From positions 824,962 to 888,961 of the forward strand of contig NZ_NXEJ01000008.1 of the NCBI RefSeq assembly GCF_002915175.1: DNA of 64,000 bases, in the 5' to 3' direction. How positions within the stretch are numbered: the first letter of the stretch is position 1; each line of letters starts with the position of its first letter. Position numbers and translations under genes: made by a program. Shown here in pieces: positions 17,818 to 27,394 of this stretch. The DNA is from Agrobacterium rosae (GTDB lineage Bacteria; Pseudomonadota; Alphaproteobacteria; Rhizobiales; Rhizobiaceae). The notes under the pieces are model-generated. The model saw nothing but the letters and a program-made list of their open reading frames with translations. It had not been told where the DNA came from and did not search any database.

Positions 17818-19107
17818 TTAAATTCGAATGTCGCGTGATCTCAGCATCGACTGAATGTTCACCACTGATCCAGTCTCGATAGAGGCATTGGCTGCAATGC
17901 CTGTCAGAATGGACCATGCCCCTGAGACGTGGTCCGAGGCGCGGTTGAAACGATCCGGCTCCATGGTCTCAGGGGCAAAGATGTAGCCCAGCATGACCGG
18001 GTCGGCACCCCCGTGATTCCCCGTTGCCTTGGGAACTTCGATCATCCTCGGCTTTTCACCGGCCAGATGCAGTTCGGTGGTGATTGCCTCTTCGTCTGCA
18101 TGATCGCGCACCCCGCCAAACACGCCATGCACCTCGATGTGCTTGTGGGTAATTTCGCCCTTCGTGCCCTGAAAGCGAATTTCCAGACCTTCCCAGGGTG
18201 AATAGGCCGTCAGCGTATAGTTGGCGGTGACGCCGGATGCGTACCGAATATGCGCCTGCATGGTGTCCTCTATGCCAATATCCGCATCGAACACGCAGCG
18301 GTCGCGGAAATAGCCGTCCTCATCTTCGGCATCCAGATAAAGGGCGCGCAACTGTTCGTCGGCGGAGAGATCGAGGCGAAACGCACATCTCTCCGCCACG
18401 GGACAGTCAGCACATCGTGGGCCGTGATCTTGCAAACCGAGTTCCACCGCTGTTTCTGGCCGGTAAAATGCGCGTTGGCCGGAGGCGAACACATCTGTCG
18501 GGGCGGAAGCCAGCCACCAGTTGAGAAGGTCGAAATGGTGGGTGGATTTATGAACCAGCAGCCCGCCAGAGTTTTCCTTGTGTCGATGCCAGCGCCGGAA
18601 GTAATCGGCACCATGCACCCGGTCCAGATGCCAGCGGAAGTCGACGGCCGTCACGGTGCCGATGACACCTGAGGTCAGCATTTCCTTTATCTGTGTGCGG
18701 GCAGGGGAATAGCGGTAATTGAAGGTGACCATGACCTTGCGACCGGTGCGTGCTTGCGCATCCACGATCTGCTTCAGTCGCGACATGTCGATCGTTAGCG
18801 GCTTTTCGCAGATGACATCGCAACCCGCCTCGAAAGCCCGGACAATATACTCCGAATGCAGAAAGTCAGGAGTTGCGACCACCACCGTATCCGGCTTCTG
18901 CTCGGCAATCAGCTGATCGAAATTTTCCGCAAGATAGGTCGGAACACCATTCGTGCCCGGCTTGGATATCGCCTTTGCAGCCTCACCCAACCGGTGGGCG
19001 TTGCTGTCGCACAGTGCTACGATCTCATGCTTGTCCGAATAGTCTTCGGTAACGGAATCGCGGAACATCTTGTGACGTGATCCGCATCCTACGATGGCGA
19101 TTTTCAC
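17818..19107 (-). CDS. Gfo/Idh/MocA-family oxidoreductase with Cys cluster
   Basis: A 429-residue NAD(P)-dependent sugar oxidoreductase. The N-terminal Rossmann fold starts IAIVGCGSRH and carries ATPDFLHSEY and CEKPLTIDM, the conserved EKP lysine. The C-terminal domain includes the dehydrogenase-specific HRHKENSGGLLVHKSTHHFDLLNWW. An unusual insert has four cysteines (GPRCADCPVAERC; and FRDRC further on), possibly a metal site. GTG 19107 is preceded by AAGGGAAG. It stands outside the thu operon, beyond a terminator, and has its own promoter region; the substrate is unknown, perhaps an inositol or keto-glycoside. Confidence 0.85.
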   Translation of the reverse strand: MKIAIVGCGSRHKMFRDSVTEDYSDKHEIVALCDSNAHRLGEAAKAISKPGTNGVPTYLAENFDQLIAEQKPDTVVVATPDFLHSEYIVRAFEAGCDVICEKPLTIDMSRLKQIVDAQARTGRKVMVTFNYRYSPARTQIKEMLTSGVIGTVTAVDFRWHLDRVHGADYFRRWHRHKENSGGLLVHKSTHHFDLLNWWLASAPTDVFASGQRAFYRPETAVELGLQDHGPRCADCPVAERCAFRLDLSADEQLRALYLDAEDEDGYFRDRCVFDADIGIEDTMQAHIRYASGVTANYTLTAYSPWEGLEIRFQGTKGEITHKHIEVHGVFGGVRDHADEEAITTELHLAGEKPRMIEVPKATGNHGGADPVMLGYIFAPETMEPDRFNRASDHVSGAWSILTGIAANASIETGSVVNIQSMLRSRDIRI

Positions 19108-19321
19108 TGCTCTTCCCTTTACTTGGCGTATGATTGTTCGACGGAAAAGGCCGCGCGGCAGGGCGCGGGGAACCGTCTTTGTTAGCTTGGAGAGGAACTC
19201 ACGCTGGAGCGCATACTAAACCTGCAAACTGATACTATCGCCATTAAAGTCATATTATCATTTCTAGGCAAGCATATTCTCAATGCTGCACTGCACTCAT
19301 TTTAGGTGACGCTACCAATAG

Positions 19322-19350
19322 AAAAGGCGGCCATAAAGACCGCCTTTTTT
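19322..19350. terminator. Terminator at the end of the thu operon
   Basis: Stem AAAAGGCGG / CCGCCTTTT with a 9-base loop. On the minus strand the flanking run gives TTTT after the stem, ending the thuB transcript 20 bases downstream of its stop; on the plus strand it ends in TTTTTT. Confidence 0.8.
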
Positions 19351-19370
19351 GTTATGATCAGAAAGCTAAA

Positions 19371-20420
19371 TCAGTTCGAGACTGCAATCTCTCGTCTCTC
19401 CCGGTCGGTGACGATGGAAAGATCCAGCACCTTTTGCAGGTTGGCGGCGTGGCGGAAATTCGGGTCAGCCTGTCCGCCTTCCATCACCGCCTTGGCGAAT
19501 TTCTGATAGTTGGTTTCGACATCATCGACTTCGATGTCTCTCCAGACGGCTTTTTCCACATCCTCGCCTAGGCAACCACGAAGCGTGGAGTATTCCGGCG
19601 TATGGATCACTTCCAAAGCGCCCTTGTCTCCATGCAGGCGAAGGCGAAGCTCGTTCAGGTGGCCGGTCGCCCAACGGCTGGCGTGGATCACGCCCATCGC
19701 ACCGTTCTCGAGTTCAGCCGTCATGGTGAAGCTGTCATTGGCATCGAGGTCATAGACGTCGATCCTGTTGCCTTCATATTTGTCGAAGGTCTTCAGGCGC
19801 GTGAAAATGCGCTCCACATCGCTGCCCGCACCATAGGACGCGAAATCGAGGATGTGAATACCGACATCACCGAGCACGCCGTTCGACCCGTGCTTGGTCG
19901 ACAGACGCCAGAGCCATTTGCTCTCCGTCATCCAGTCACCCCATGCCTTGGAGACCAGCCAGCTCTGGAGGTAAGACGCCTCCAGATGCCGCAACTTGCC
20001 TATCTTGCCTTCGGTGACCATCTGCCGTGCAGCCTGCAACGGTGCCACATTTCGGTAGGTCAGGTTGACCATGGCGACGAGGCCGGATTTTTCCGCAGCG
20101 TCTGCCATTTCAGCTGCCTTGGCGTAGGTTTCCGCCAAGGGTTTTTCGCAAAACACATGCTTGCCTGCGGCCAGCAGCTTCAGCGTGGTCGGGTGATGGA
20201 TCGAGTCCGGGGTGACATTGGCCACCGCGTCGAATTCACCCCATGCAATTGCATCATCCAGCGATGTGAAGGTGGTTCCGATGTTGTGGCGTGCCGCAAA
20301 AGCCCGCACGATGACATCGTCCACATCCACCGCGCCGACGAGCTCGACGCCGGAAATCTGTGAAAAATGCATGGCATGGGTGTTGGCCATGCCGCCAGTA
20401 CCAAGAATAAGAAGTCTCAT
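19371..20420 (-). CDS. thuB: ThuB, Gfo/Idh-type dehydrogenase of trehalose catabolism
   Basis: A 349-residue Gfo/Idh/MocA enzyme: LLILGTGGMANTHAMHF binds the nucleotide, VTPDSIHHPTTLKLLAAGKHVFCEKPL holds the catalytic Lys. It is the last gene of the operon, five bases after thuA. Genetic work in Sinorhizobium and Agrobacterium ties ThuA and ThuB to conversion of trehalose and related disaccharides to 3-keto derivatives, with ThuB as the dehydrogenase. The assignment rests on operon order as well as motifs. AGGTAA lies before ATG 20420. Confidence 0.9.
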   Translation of the reverse strand: MRLLILGTGGMANTHAMHFSQISGVELVGAVDVDDVIVRAFAARHNIGTTFTSLDDAIAWGEFDAVANVTPDSIHHPTTLKLLAAGKHVFCEKPLAETYAKAAEMADAAEKSGLVAMVNLTYRNVAPLQAARQMVTEGKIGKLRHLEASYLQSWLVSKAWGDWMTESKWLWRLSTKHGSNGVLGDVGIHILDFASYGAGSDVERIFTRLKTFDKYEGNRIDVYDLDANDSFTMTAELENGAMGVIHASRWATGHLNELRLRLHGDKGALEVIHTPEYSTLRGCLGEDVEKAVWRDIEVDDVETNYQKFAKAVMEGGQADPNFRHAANLQKVLDLSIVTDRERREIAVSN

Positions 20421-20425
20421 ATCGA

Positions 20426-21211
20426 TTACCTGTAACCTGCTTCGCCAGCCGCGTGGAGTTTCGGGCCGCGCTCTTCGATTTTCTCCGGTGCCTTGTCGAC
20501 GGGAACGTTCGGTGCCTCGTGGATGCTGGTCAACGCGCCTGCGGGGTTATAAGCCCACTTGACGGAGTTGCTGATCACCTTTTGCACATTGGCATCGTGA
20601 TAGGTCGGGTAGGTCTCATGGCCTGGGCGGAAATAGAAAATGTTGCCAGCACCGCGACGCCATGTCAGGCCGGAGCGGAACACCTCACCACCCTGGAACC
20701 AGGATATGAACACGGTTTCCAGCGGTTCAGGTACGGAAAACTGCTCGCCGTACATTTCCTCGTTTTCCAGTTCGAAGGACTCCGGCAATCCAGCCGTGAT
20801 CGGGTGGCGGGGATTGATGTTCCACAGGCGCTCACGCTCGCCCGCCTCACGCCATTTCAGCGCGCATGGCGTTCCCATCAAACGCTTGAACGGCTTGGAG
20901 AAATGGCCGGAATGCAGAACGATCAGGCCCATGCCTTCCCAGACGCGCTTGGCAACACGCTCGACGATCTCGTCCTGAACGGCACCGTGGTCCTTGTGAC
21001 CCCACCAGACCAGAACATCGGTCTTGTCCAACCGCTCCTGCGAAAGCCCGTGTTCAGGCTCCTGAAGCGTAGCGGTCGTGGCATTGATCTCGGGTGTCTT
21101 GTTCAAAGCATCGGCAATCGTGGTGTGCATGCCGTTGGGATAGATCGAACGAACGGTCTCGTTTATGTGCTCGTGGATGTTTTCGCCCCAGACGACGGTA
21201 TTGATAGTCAT
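20426..21211 (-). CDS. thuA: ThuA, trehalose utilization protein
   Basis: A 261-residue class I glutamine-amidotransferase-like fold of the ThuA family. Visible family blocks are [44 protein letters not shown] and [19 protein letters not shown]. It works with ThuB in 3-keto-disaccharide metabolism; the exact reaction of ThuA is less certain. AAGGAG lies before ATG 21211, and 63 bases separate it from thuK. Confidence 0.93.
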   Translation of the reverse strand: MTINTVVWGENIHEHINETVRSIYPNGMHTTIADALNKTPEINATTATLQEPEHGLSQERLDKTDVLVWWGHKDHGAVQDEIVERVAKRVWEGMGLIVLHSGHFSKPFKRLMGTPCALKWREAGERERLWNINPRHPITAGLPESFELENEEMYGEQFSVPEPLETVFISWFQGGEVFRSGLTWRRGAGNIFYFRPGHETYPTYHDANVQKVISNSVKWAYNPAGALTSIHEAPNVPVDKAPEKIEERGPKLHAAGEAGYR

Positions 21212-21274
21212 ATGTATGCTCCTTGATGATCCGGCACTTGAGAGGACTGCCGGTGAAGAGGGGTCTCGATTGTA

Positions 21275-22300
21275 TCAGGCGGCGCGCATTTGGGTTTTCG
21301 GCAGAGCGTTGCCTTGCGCGTCGAAACGATGAATGTGCTCTGGCAGCGGCGCGATCGTCAGCTTATGGCCCGTCTGCCGGTTGGAAACGCCGTCTTCACG
21401 CACGACAACAGGTTGCCCAGCACCGATATCCACATAGATGTAGCTGTCGGAACCCAGCATTTCCGCATGCACGATGTCGCCCGTCCAGCCATTCGCACCG
21501 TCTCCGGCAACGATGTGTTCCGGGCGGATGCCGATGGTGTGAGCGCCGTAGGTGTCGGCATGTTTGCCGGTCAGGAAATTCATCTGCGGAGAGCCGATGA
21601 AGCCCGCCACGAAGGTATTGACCGGTGTTTCATAAAGCTCCAACGGTGTACCGACCTGTTCCACACGGCCATCACGCAACACGCAAATTCTGTCTGCCAG
21701 CGTCATGGCCTCCACCTGATCATGGGTAACATAGATCATTGTCGTGTCAGGCATACTGCGGTTCAATTTGGCTATTTCGAGACGCGTTGCCACGCGCAGT
21801 GCGGCATCGAGGTTGGAGAGCGGTTCATCGAATAGAAACACCTTCGGATCACGCACGATGGCGCGGCCAATGGCGACGCGTTGGCGCTGTCCGCCGGAGA
21901 GCTGCTTGGGCAGACGTTGAAGATAGGGCGTCAGTTGCAGCATTTCCGCTGCCGCCTCGACGCGCTTACGGCGCTCGTCTTTCGTGGAACCCGCGAGCTT
22001 CAGACCAAAGGCCATGTTCTCGAAAACCGTCATATGCGGATAAAGCGCATAGGACTGGAAAACCATGGCCACGCCGCGGTTGGCGGGCGTCAGCCGGTTG
22101 ACCACTTGGCCTTCGAAGGAAAGCTCGCCGCCGGTAATTTCTTCCAGGCCGCAAATGAGGCGGAGCAGGGTGGATTTGCCGCAACCGGATGGCCCGACGA
22201 AAACCATGAACTCACCGGATTTGATCTCCATGTCGATGCCCTTGATAACGTCGAAGGCACCGAAGGATTTACGGATATCGCGCAATTGTATGCTGGTCAT
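21275..22300 (-). CDS. thuK: ThuK, ATP-binding subunit of the trehalose ABC transporter
   Basis: A 341-residue MalK-type ATPase. It has Walker [11 protein letters not shown]-loop [14 protein letters not shown], signature [14 protein letters not shown], Walker [14 protein letters not shown] and the switch histidine in YVTHDQ. A regulatory OB-fold domain (C-terminal ~100 residues) starts at about [13 protein letters not shown] 22300 is chosen because GGAG lies just before it and family homology starts with it; the open frame upstream would overlap thuG. It energises the ThuF/ThuG channel. Some MalK proteins serve several sugar transporters, so it may be shared. Confidence 0.93.
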   Translation of the reverse strand: MTSIQLRDIRKSFGAFDVIKGIDMEIKSGEFMVFVGPSGCGKSTLLRLICGLEEITGGELSFEGQVVNRLTPANRGVAMVFQSYALYPHMTVFENMAFGLKLAGSTKDERRKRVEAAAEMLQLTPYLQRLPKQLSGGQRQRVAIGRAIVRDPKVFLFDEPLSNLDAALRVATRLEIAKLNRSMPDTTMIYVTHDQVEAMTLADRICVLRDGRVEQVGTPLELYETPVNTFVAGFIGSPQMNFLTGKHADTYGAHTIGIRPEHIVAGDGANGWTGDIVHAEMLGSDSYIYVDIGAGQPVVVREDGVSNRQTGHKLTIAPLPEHIHRFDAQGNALPKTQMRAA

Positions 22301-22311
22301 GAATGGGTCTC

Positions 22312-23145
22312 CTAACCTTTGACGCCACCAGCCGTGAGGCCGGAAATGATGCGCCGCTGGAAGATCAGAACGAGGATGACGAGGGGTACGGTAACGATGA
22401 CGGAGGCCGCCATGATCGTTCCCCATGGAATTTCAAATTGAGAGCTGCCGGACAGAAGCGCGATGGCCACCGGCACCGTGCGCTGCTCATTGGACGAGGT
22501 GAAGGTCAAGGCAAACAGGAACTCGTTCCATGCCGCGATGAAGGCCAGCAAACCCGTGGTCACCAAGGCTGGCCACATCAAAGGCATGAAGACCTGCGTG
22601 ATGATGACCCACGGCGATGCGCCATCGACAATCGCCGCTTCCTCGATTTCGACAGGCAGATCCCGCATGAAGGTCGTCAGAACCCACACCGTGAACGGCA
22701 GCGTGAAGATCATATAGGAGAAGATCAGCGCAAACGGCGTATTGAAAACGCCAGCCCAGCGGATCAGCTCGAACAGGCCCGCCAGAACCGCAATCTGCGG
22801 AAACATCGATACCGACAGGATCGTCAGCAACAGCAGCGAACGGCCCCTGAACCGCACACGTGCCAAGGCGTAAGCGGCTGTCACGGCAAGAAACAGTGAT
22901 AGCGCCACGACGCAGGATGCAACCAGCAGAGAATTGCCGAGATTGCGCAGAAAGCTGTCATTGCCCAGCACGTCGCTGTAATTGCTGAACGACATTGCCG
23001 TGGGCAGATAGTTGATCTCGAACAGCGCCGTTCCGGTTTTGAAACTGGTTATGATCGCGTAATAGAACGGAAAGACCGCGATGATGACGATAATGGCGAC
23101 GAGGGCGTAGAACGCCGTTGTCTTGATAACATCAGAGGCTGTCAT
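22312..23145 (-). CDS. thuG: ThuG, permease of the trehalose ABC transporter
   Basis: A 277-residue MalG-type inner-membrane protein with six hydrophobic segments. The EAA loop that contacts the ATPase is [30 protein letters not shown] 23145 overlaps the thuF stop (ATGA) and is preceded by GGAGGAG. It pairs with ThuF. Confidence 0.94.
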   Translation of the reverse strand: MTASDVIKTTAFYALVAIIVIIAVFPFYYAIITSFKTGTALFEINYLPTAMSFSNYSDVLGNDSFLRNLGNSLLVASCVVALSLFLAVTAAYALARVRFRGRSLLLLTILSVSMFPQIAVLAGLFELIRWAGVFNTPFALIFSYMIFTLPFTVWVLTTFMRDLPVEIEEAAIVDGASPWVIITQVFMPLMWPALVTTGLLAFIAAWNEFLFALTFTSSNEQRTVPVAIALLSGSSQFEIPWGTIMAASVIVTVPLVILVLIFQRRIISGLTAGGVKG

Positions 23146-24116
23146 CGTGCTCCTCCATCCGTGTTGACCCGGCCAAGCCACATGTAAATGACGGTGACAG
23201 ATGCGATGATGAGGAACAGCATGGTGGATGCGGCTGCGCCATAAGCGAATTTATCGAAGTCGAACAGGTTTTCGCGGGCAAGAACCGACATGGTTCTGGT
23301 CTGGGAATTGTTGGGCGTCAGCACATAGATGAGGTCGAAAACGCGCATGGCATCCAGCATGCGGAAGATGATCGCAACCATCAGTGCCGGGCGGATCATC
23401 GGAAGGGTCACGCGCCAGAAAACCTTGATGGGGTGAATGCCATCCACCTTGGCCGCCTCATACATATCCTTCGGCACCATCTGAAGCCCGGCCAGAATGA
23501 GCAGCGCCATGAAAGGCGTGGTCTTCCAGACGTCCACGATCAACACCGCCGTCATGGCCGTTTCAGGATTGGCGGTCCAGGCTATCTTTTGTGAGATAAG
23601 ACCAAGATTCAGCATCATGTCGTTGAGAATGCCGAACTGATCATTCAGCATCCACGCCCACATGCGGGCGGAAACAATGGTCGGAATGGCCCATGGAATA
23701 AGAATGGCGGCGCGAACGAGGCCACGCCCCTTGAACTCCGCATTGAGAACGAGCGCCACGATCAGGCCGAAGACGGTTTCGACGGAAACCGAGATCAACG
23801 TGAATTTCAGCGTGTTCCAAACTGCACCCCACCAGGCGGGGTCTGCTAGCAGGCCGCGATAGACCGTGCGACCACTGCTGAGCGTGATCCATGAGAGATA
23901 GTTCTTCAAACCAACGAACTGCGCATCGCCAAGATTGGTCAGGGATGCGTCGGTCAGGCTGAACCAGACGGTTCTGACCAGCGGCCAACCGGCAACCAGT
24001 GCCAGTGTCAAAAATGTAGGTGCCAGGAACAGCCATGCGGAGCGAAGACGTTCAGATTGTAAATCGGAACCGATCACTTGCGCTGAGGCAGTCCTGCCAG
24101 GGGTTATCTTACTCAT
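23142..24116 (-). CDS. thuF: ThuF, permease of the trehalose ABC transporter
   Basis: A 324-residue MalF-type permease. A first hydrophobic helix is followed by a periplasmic part and five more helices; the EAA loop reads YEAAKVDGIHPIKVFWRVTLPMIRPAL. ATG 24116 has GGTGGGAA at proper distance; a GTG 12 bases upstream is an alternative. A 30-base inverted repeat separates it from thuE, while thuG follows with overlapping codons. Confidence 0.94.
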   Translation of the reverse strand: MSKITPGRTASAQVIGSDLQSERLRSAWLFLAPTFLTLALVAGWPLVRTVWFSLTDASLTNLGDAQFVGLKNYLSWITLSSGRTVYRGLLADPAWWGAVWNTLKFTLISVSVETVFGLIVALVLNAEFKGRGLVRAAILIPWAIPTIVSARMWAWMLNDQFGILNDMMLNLGLISQKIAWTANPETAMTAVLIVDVWKTTPFMALLILAGLQMVPKDMYEAAKVDGIHPIKVFWRVTLPMIRPALMVAIIFRMLDAMRVFDLIYVLTPNNSQTRTMSVLARENLFDFDKFAYGAAASTMLFLIIASVTVIYMWLGRVNTDGGAR

Positions 24117-24141
24117 ATCGTTTCCCACCGTGTTTTAAGAG

Positions 24142-24171
24142 CGTCAGGTGACCGATAACGGCCACCTGACG
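24142..24171 (-). promoter_or_regulatory. Intercistronic hairpin between thuE and thuF
   Basis: CGTCAGGTG / CACCTGACG form a 9-bp stem with a 12-base loop in the 67-base gap after thuE. There is no T-run. Such hairpins after binding-protein genes commonly protect the upstream mRNA and let less message reach the permease genes, which is the inferred role. Confidence 0.55.
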
Positions 24172-24183
24172 GGTGACGCCAAA

Positions 24184-25449
24184 TTACCAGCTGTCGCCCT
24201 TGAGATCGGTGAGTTCGACTTCCAGAAGTTCGAGATTTTCAGCAGCGGTGCCGGTTCCGGACAGCGTGTTGTGCACAGCTCCCCAGAACTTTGCCGAGAC
24301 CTCGTTGTATTTCACCTTGGTCGCCGCAGATGGACGCGGTACGGCGGTCTCAAAAATCGGCTTCCACAGCGGCATGAAAGGCTGCGCTTTGGCAACGTCC
24401 TTGTCGTCATAGAGCGTCGCAATCGTTGGCATGTTGGAAAGTTCGATGGCGCGTTTTTTCTGGGTTTCTTCAGACCCTAGGAATTTCACTAGCGCAATCG
24501 CGGCTTCCTGGTTCTTGGAATATTTGGAAACGGCCGCATTCCAGCCACCCAATGTCGATGCTGCTGCCTGGCCTTCAGTACCGGCTGGCAGAGGCACGAC
24601 TCCAAACTTGCCCTTGATAGCGCTGTCGCCACCGTTGCCCAGCGCGTAGACATAGGTCCAGTTGCGCATGAACACGGAATTGCCTGTCTGCCAAACGCCG
24701 CGGGCTTCTTCTTCCTTATAGGCAAGCGCACCCTGCGGCGAGATGGTACCGATCCAGCTTTTGGCCGTCTCGAGGGCCGCTGCCGCCTTGTCATTGTTGA
24801 TGCTGATGTCGCCATTGGTTTCGACAATGTGGCCACCGCCGGCAGATGCAATCCACTCGAGTGCGTTGCAGGTCAGGCCCTCATAGGCGCTGCCCTGAAA
24901 CACGAAGCCCCACATGTCTTTCTGTCCGGCCGTGCGTTCCTTGTCCTGAACCTCTTTGGCGGTTTCCGCCAGTTCCTTCCAGGTCTTGGGTGGCTGCTTG
25001 CCGTATTTCTCCAGCAAATCCTTGCGGTAGAACAGGGCTGGGGCGTCCGTGTACATCGGCATGGCAACCAGCTTGCCATCCACCGTCTGCGACGCGATGA
25101 CGGATGGGAAATGTTTGGAAACGACATCCTTGGCCGCTTCGCTCAAATCCACGAACTGTTCTGCCAGCTGCGGTGCCCAGACCACGTCCGTCTGGTAGAC
25201 GTCAACGTCGGTGTTACCGGCCGCAAGCCACAGACGATACTGGCTGAACTGCTCGCTGGATGATGGTGGCATGGTAACAAGTTTCACCTTGTGTCCACTC
25301 TGCTTTTCGAACTCCACCAGTTGCTCGCGAATGAAATTCAGGTTTTTACCCGTAGAATTCGCGGCCATCGAAATTTCCGCGGCCTGCGCGGCAAAGCCTG
25401 TGGACATCACACTGCCGCACAGGAACAAAACTTTTATCGAAACATTCAT
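24184..25449 (-). CDS. thuE: ThuE, trehalose/maltose-type periplasmic binding protein
   Basis: A 421-residue family 1 sugar-binding protein. The signal peptide spans about residues 1-24 (cut near FAAQAA). Typical features are EQLVEFEKQSGHKVKLV, DVYQTDVVWAPQLAEQFVDL, the YRKDLLEKYGKQPPKTWKEL block and GGWNAAVSKYSKNQEAA. ATG 25449 with GGAGGAG eight bases upstream is preferred to TTG 25455. It captures trehalose, and in Sinorhizobium the homologous system also takes maltose and sucrose. Confidence 0.93.
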   Translation of the reverse strand: MNVSIKVLFLCGSVMSTGFAAQAAEISMAANSTGKNLNFIREQLVEFEKQSGHKVKLVTMPPSSSEQFSQYRLWLAAGNTDVDVYQTDVVWAPQLAEQFVDLSEAAKDVVSKHFPSVIASQTVDGKLVAMPMYTDAPALFYRKDLLEKYGKQPPKTWKELAETAKEVQDKERTAGQKDMWGFVFQGSAYEGLTCNALEWIASAGGGHIVETNGDISINNDKAAAALETAKSWIGTISPQGALAYKEEEARGVWQTGNSVFMRNWTYVYALGNGGDSAIKGKFGVVPLPAGTEGQAAASTLGGWNAAVSKYSKNQEAAIALVKFLGSEETQKKRAIELSNMPTIATLYDDKDVAKAQPFMPLWKPIFETAVPRPSAATKVKYNEVSAKFWGAVHNTLSGTGTAAENLELLEVELTDLKGDSW

Positions 25450-25489
25450 TGTCAAAACTCCTCCATGCCGATTTCAATCATCCTCTAAA

Positions 25490-25505
25490 TTGAAAACGCT
25501 TTCGA
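25490..25505. promoter_or_regulatory. LacI-type operator upstream of thuE
   Basis: TTGAAAACGCTTTCGA fits the LacI/GalR operator form with a central CG step (TTGAAAnCGnTTTCAA) with two deviations. It lies 41 bases upstream of the thuE start. Confidence 0.65.
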
Positions 25506-25637
25506 CTTCACAAAGCTGTCAAATTCGGAGCGCGGTGTCAATCCGTTCGATTTTAGAGATTTCATGCGCCGTTAACGGGCAATGCCGTTGAAAGTTTCCG
25601 CCTCTTTTCACTATTTGAGGCGGTTGATATTCATGTA

Positions 25638-25653
25638 TTGAAATCGATTTCAA
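25638..25653. promoter_or_regulatory. Perfect LacI-type operator upstream of thuR
   Basis: TTGAAATCGATTTCAA is a perfect 16-bp palindrome of the LacI/GalR operator type, 59 bases before the thuR start. Paired with the site at 25490 it could support autoregulation and looping, since the two centres are 148 bases apart (about 14 helical turns). Confidence 0.8.
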
Positions 25654-25711
25654 ATTTTCAAGCTTGAAACTTAATGCTGTTGGCCGCATTCAAGAGAAAA
25701 CGGCGGGGCGC

Positions 25712-26728
25712 ATGAAACTCAAGGAATTCGCAGAAAAAGTGGGATTGTCACCCACCACGGTCAGCCGGGCGCTGGGTGGCTATCCTGAAGTCCGTCAGGA
25801 AACCCGCGACCGCGTTACCGAAGCCGCCCGTAAACTGGGCTACAGGCCCAATGCGAATGCCGTAAGGCTGGTCACGGGCAGGGCAGGTGCCATCGGCGTC
25901 GTCATGGGCAGAAGCGGCGGCGGCCATTTTTTCTCGGAATTCATGGGCGGCATGGCCAGTCGCCTGGAAGGCGAGGATACGGATATTCTCGTCAGCGTGA
26001 CCACCGACAACGACCTCAACGAAGAGCTCAGCATCTTCAGCCGGTTGGCGCAGAGTGGCCGCGTCGATGGGATCATCATCCACTCGCCGCGTCCGGATGA
26101 TGAGCGCATAGCGCTTCTGCACAAACTCGACGTCCCCTTCATGGTTCACGGGCGTTCTGCCACCAAATTCGAACACGCCTGGCTGGATATCGACAACCAC
26201 TCCGTGGCCTATCTGTCCACCGTGCATTTGTTGGAGCGCGGCCACCGCAACATCGCCTTCATCAACGGTCCCAGGGGCAGAACCTTCGTCATCGATCGCG
26301 AAAACGGCTATCGCGATGCTCTGGAGACGATGAATATTTCAGCCGATCCGCGCATGATGCTGTCGTCACCTTTCAGCGAGGAAACGGCCTTTCAGTTCGC
26401 CCGCTCGCTGCTGGAAAAAAGCCCGCGTCCCACCGCCTTCGTGGCTGGTGCCATGATGACGGCACAGGGCGTTTACCGTGCCGCAAGCCAGCTTGGCCTC
26501 GTCATCGGCAAGGACGTATCCGTCATCGCGCATGATGACGTGTTCCCGTATCTGACGCCTGAGAGTATGTTGCCGTCACTTTCGACGACCCGGTCTCCCC
26601 AGCGCATGGCAGGCGAGAGGGTAACGGATTTGCTGCTGCAGATCATCGCCGGCCGCCCGGTAACGGAGTGTCAGGAACTATGGCCCGTCGATCTCGTTTT
26701 GCGGCAGTCGTCAGGTCCTGCAAAATGA
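25712..26728 (+). CDS. thuR: ThuR, LacI-family repressor of the trehalose operon
   Basis: A 338-residue regulator. The N terminus MKLKEFAEKVGLSPTTVSRAL is the LacI helix-turn-helix, with the hinge helix GYRPNANAVRL at about residues 45-55. The rest is a periplasmic-binding-protein-like sugar domain ending before QSSGPAK. The gene is divergent from thuEFGKAB, as in Sinorhizobium. ATG 25712 is chosen because the HTH starts there; the frame is open to 25664. It presumably represses the operon until a trehalose-derived inducer binds. Confidence 0.9.
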   Translation: MKLKEFAEKVGLSPTTVSRALGGYPEVRQETRDRVTEAARKLGYRPNANAVRLVTGRAGAIGVVMGRSGGGHFFSEFMGGMASRLEGEDTDILVSVTTDNDLNEELSIFSRLAQSGRVDGIIIHSPRPDDERIALLHKLDVPFMVHGRSATKFEHAWLDIDNHSVAYLSTVHLLERGHRNIAFINGPRGRTFVIDRENGYRDALETMNISADPRMMLSSPFSEETAFQFARSLLEKSPRPTAFVAGAMMTAQGVYRAASQLGLVIGKDVSVIAHDDVFPYLTPESMLPSLSTTRSPQRMAGERVTDLLLQIIAGRPVTECQELWPVDLVLRQSSGPAK

Positions 26729-26874
26729 CATTATTTTAACGATCCGCCGTAACGGATTGTCAAAAAACCGTGTTGTATTATTGTTTTGATCTACAACGGT
26801 TGTTTCGCTTTTCTGGGAGGGAACAGGGACGCAACTGACGCGTTAACGATTTAACATTGGAGTGGGAGGAAGCC

Positions 26875-27069
26875 ATGTTCGATTTCTTGAAAACAGCGCA
26901 GAATACTATCGCCGCAGAGGAAGAGACCGGCACCTACGCTGACGCCCTTCTCCAGATGCCCGATATGCAGGTCGGTCGCATGGTCGCCCGCGAATATGGT
27001 CACGAGTCCCATACCCGCGATTATGGTGATAGCCGCGAGGTTGCCAGAAACTCCCTGGGTTTTGCCTGA
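26875..27069 (+). CDS. Small acidic protein of unknown function
   Basis: A 64-residue protein with GGAGGA six bases before ATG 26875. Helical N terminus (FDFLKTAQNTIAAEEE) and a mid-section ADALLQMPDMQVGRMVAREYGHE. No signal peptide or membrane segment. The strong ribosome binding site supports translation; no family is recognised. It lies in the 500-base gap between thuR and a second small gene, and neither seems to belong to a larger operon. Confidence 0.6.
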   Translation: MFDFLKTAQNTIAAEEETGTYADALLQMPDMQVGRMVAREYGHESHTRDYGDSREVARNSLGFA

Positions 27070-27232
27070 TCCCAAAACGATCGGGAACCCTGACGTGCCA
27101 GATACGTTTACCCCATGATACCCGCAAGGCGGGCAATGCGAATTTGAATGGACCAGAAGCGGCGAACGAAAGTGGACCGATCGGCGATTTCGAAGAGGGT
27201 GTTGCCCGCCAATTTCATGTTAGGAGACGTCC

Positions 27233-27391
27233 ATGACTGTCATCCCTGTTGAGCCCGTTCCCGGACAGGTTCCACCCCTTCCACCCCAGCCCGATGTTCC
27301 GCCAGTCAAAGAACCGGAACCCGACGGACTACCAGATGACTTGCCGCTTCCCAATCCCGATGAGAACGACGGCGTGCCACGTGTTCTGTGA
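27233..27391 (+). CDS. Small proline-rich protein of unknown function
   Basis: A 52-residue coding sequence missed by usual length cutoffs. AGGAG lies seven bases before ATG 27233 and the frame closes with TGA. About one third of the residues are proline (VEPVPGQVPPLPPQPDVPP...), with an acidic second half, no signal peptide and no membrane segment. It is probably disordered and could bind SH3-like or other proline-ligand domains; function is unknown. It ends just three bases before the converging lactonase gene. Confidence 0.6.
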   Translation: MTVIPVEPVPGQVPPLPPQPDVPPVKEPEPDGLPDDLPLPNPDENDGVPRVL

Positions 27392-27394
27392 CGC

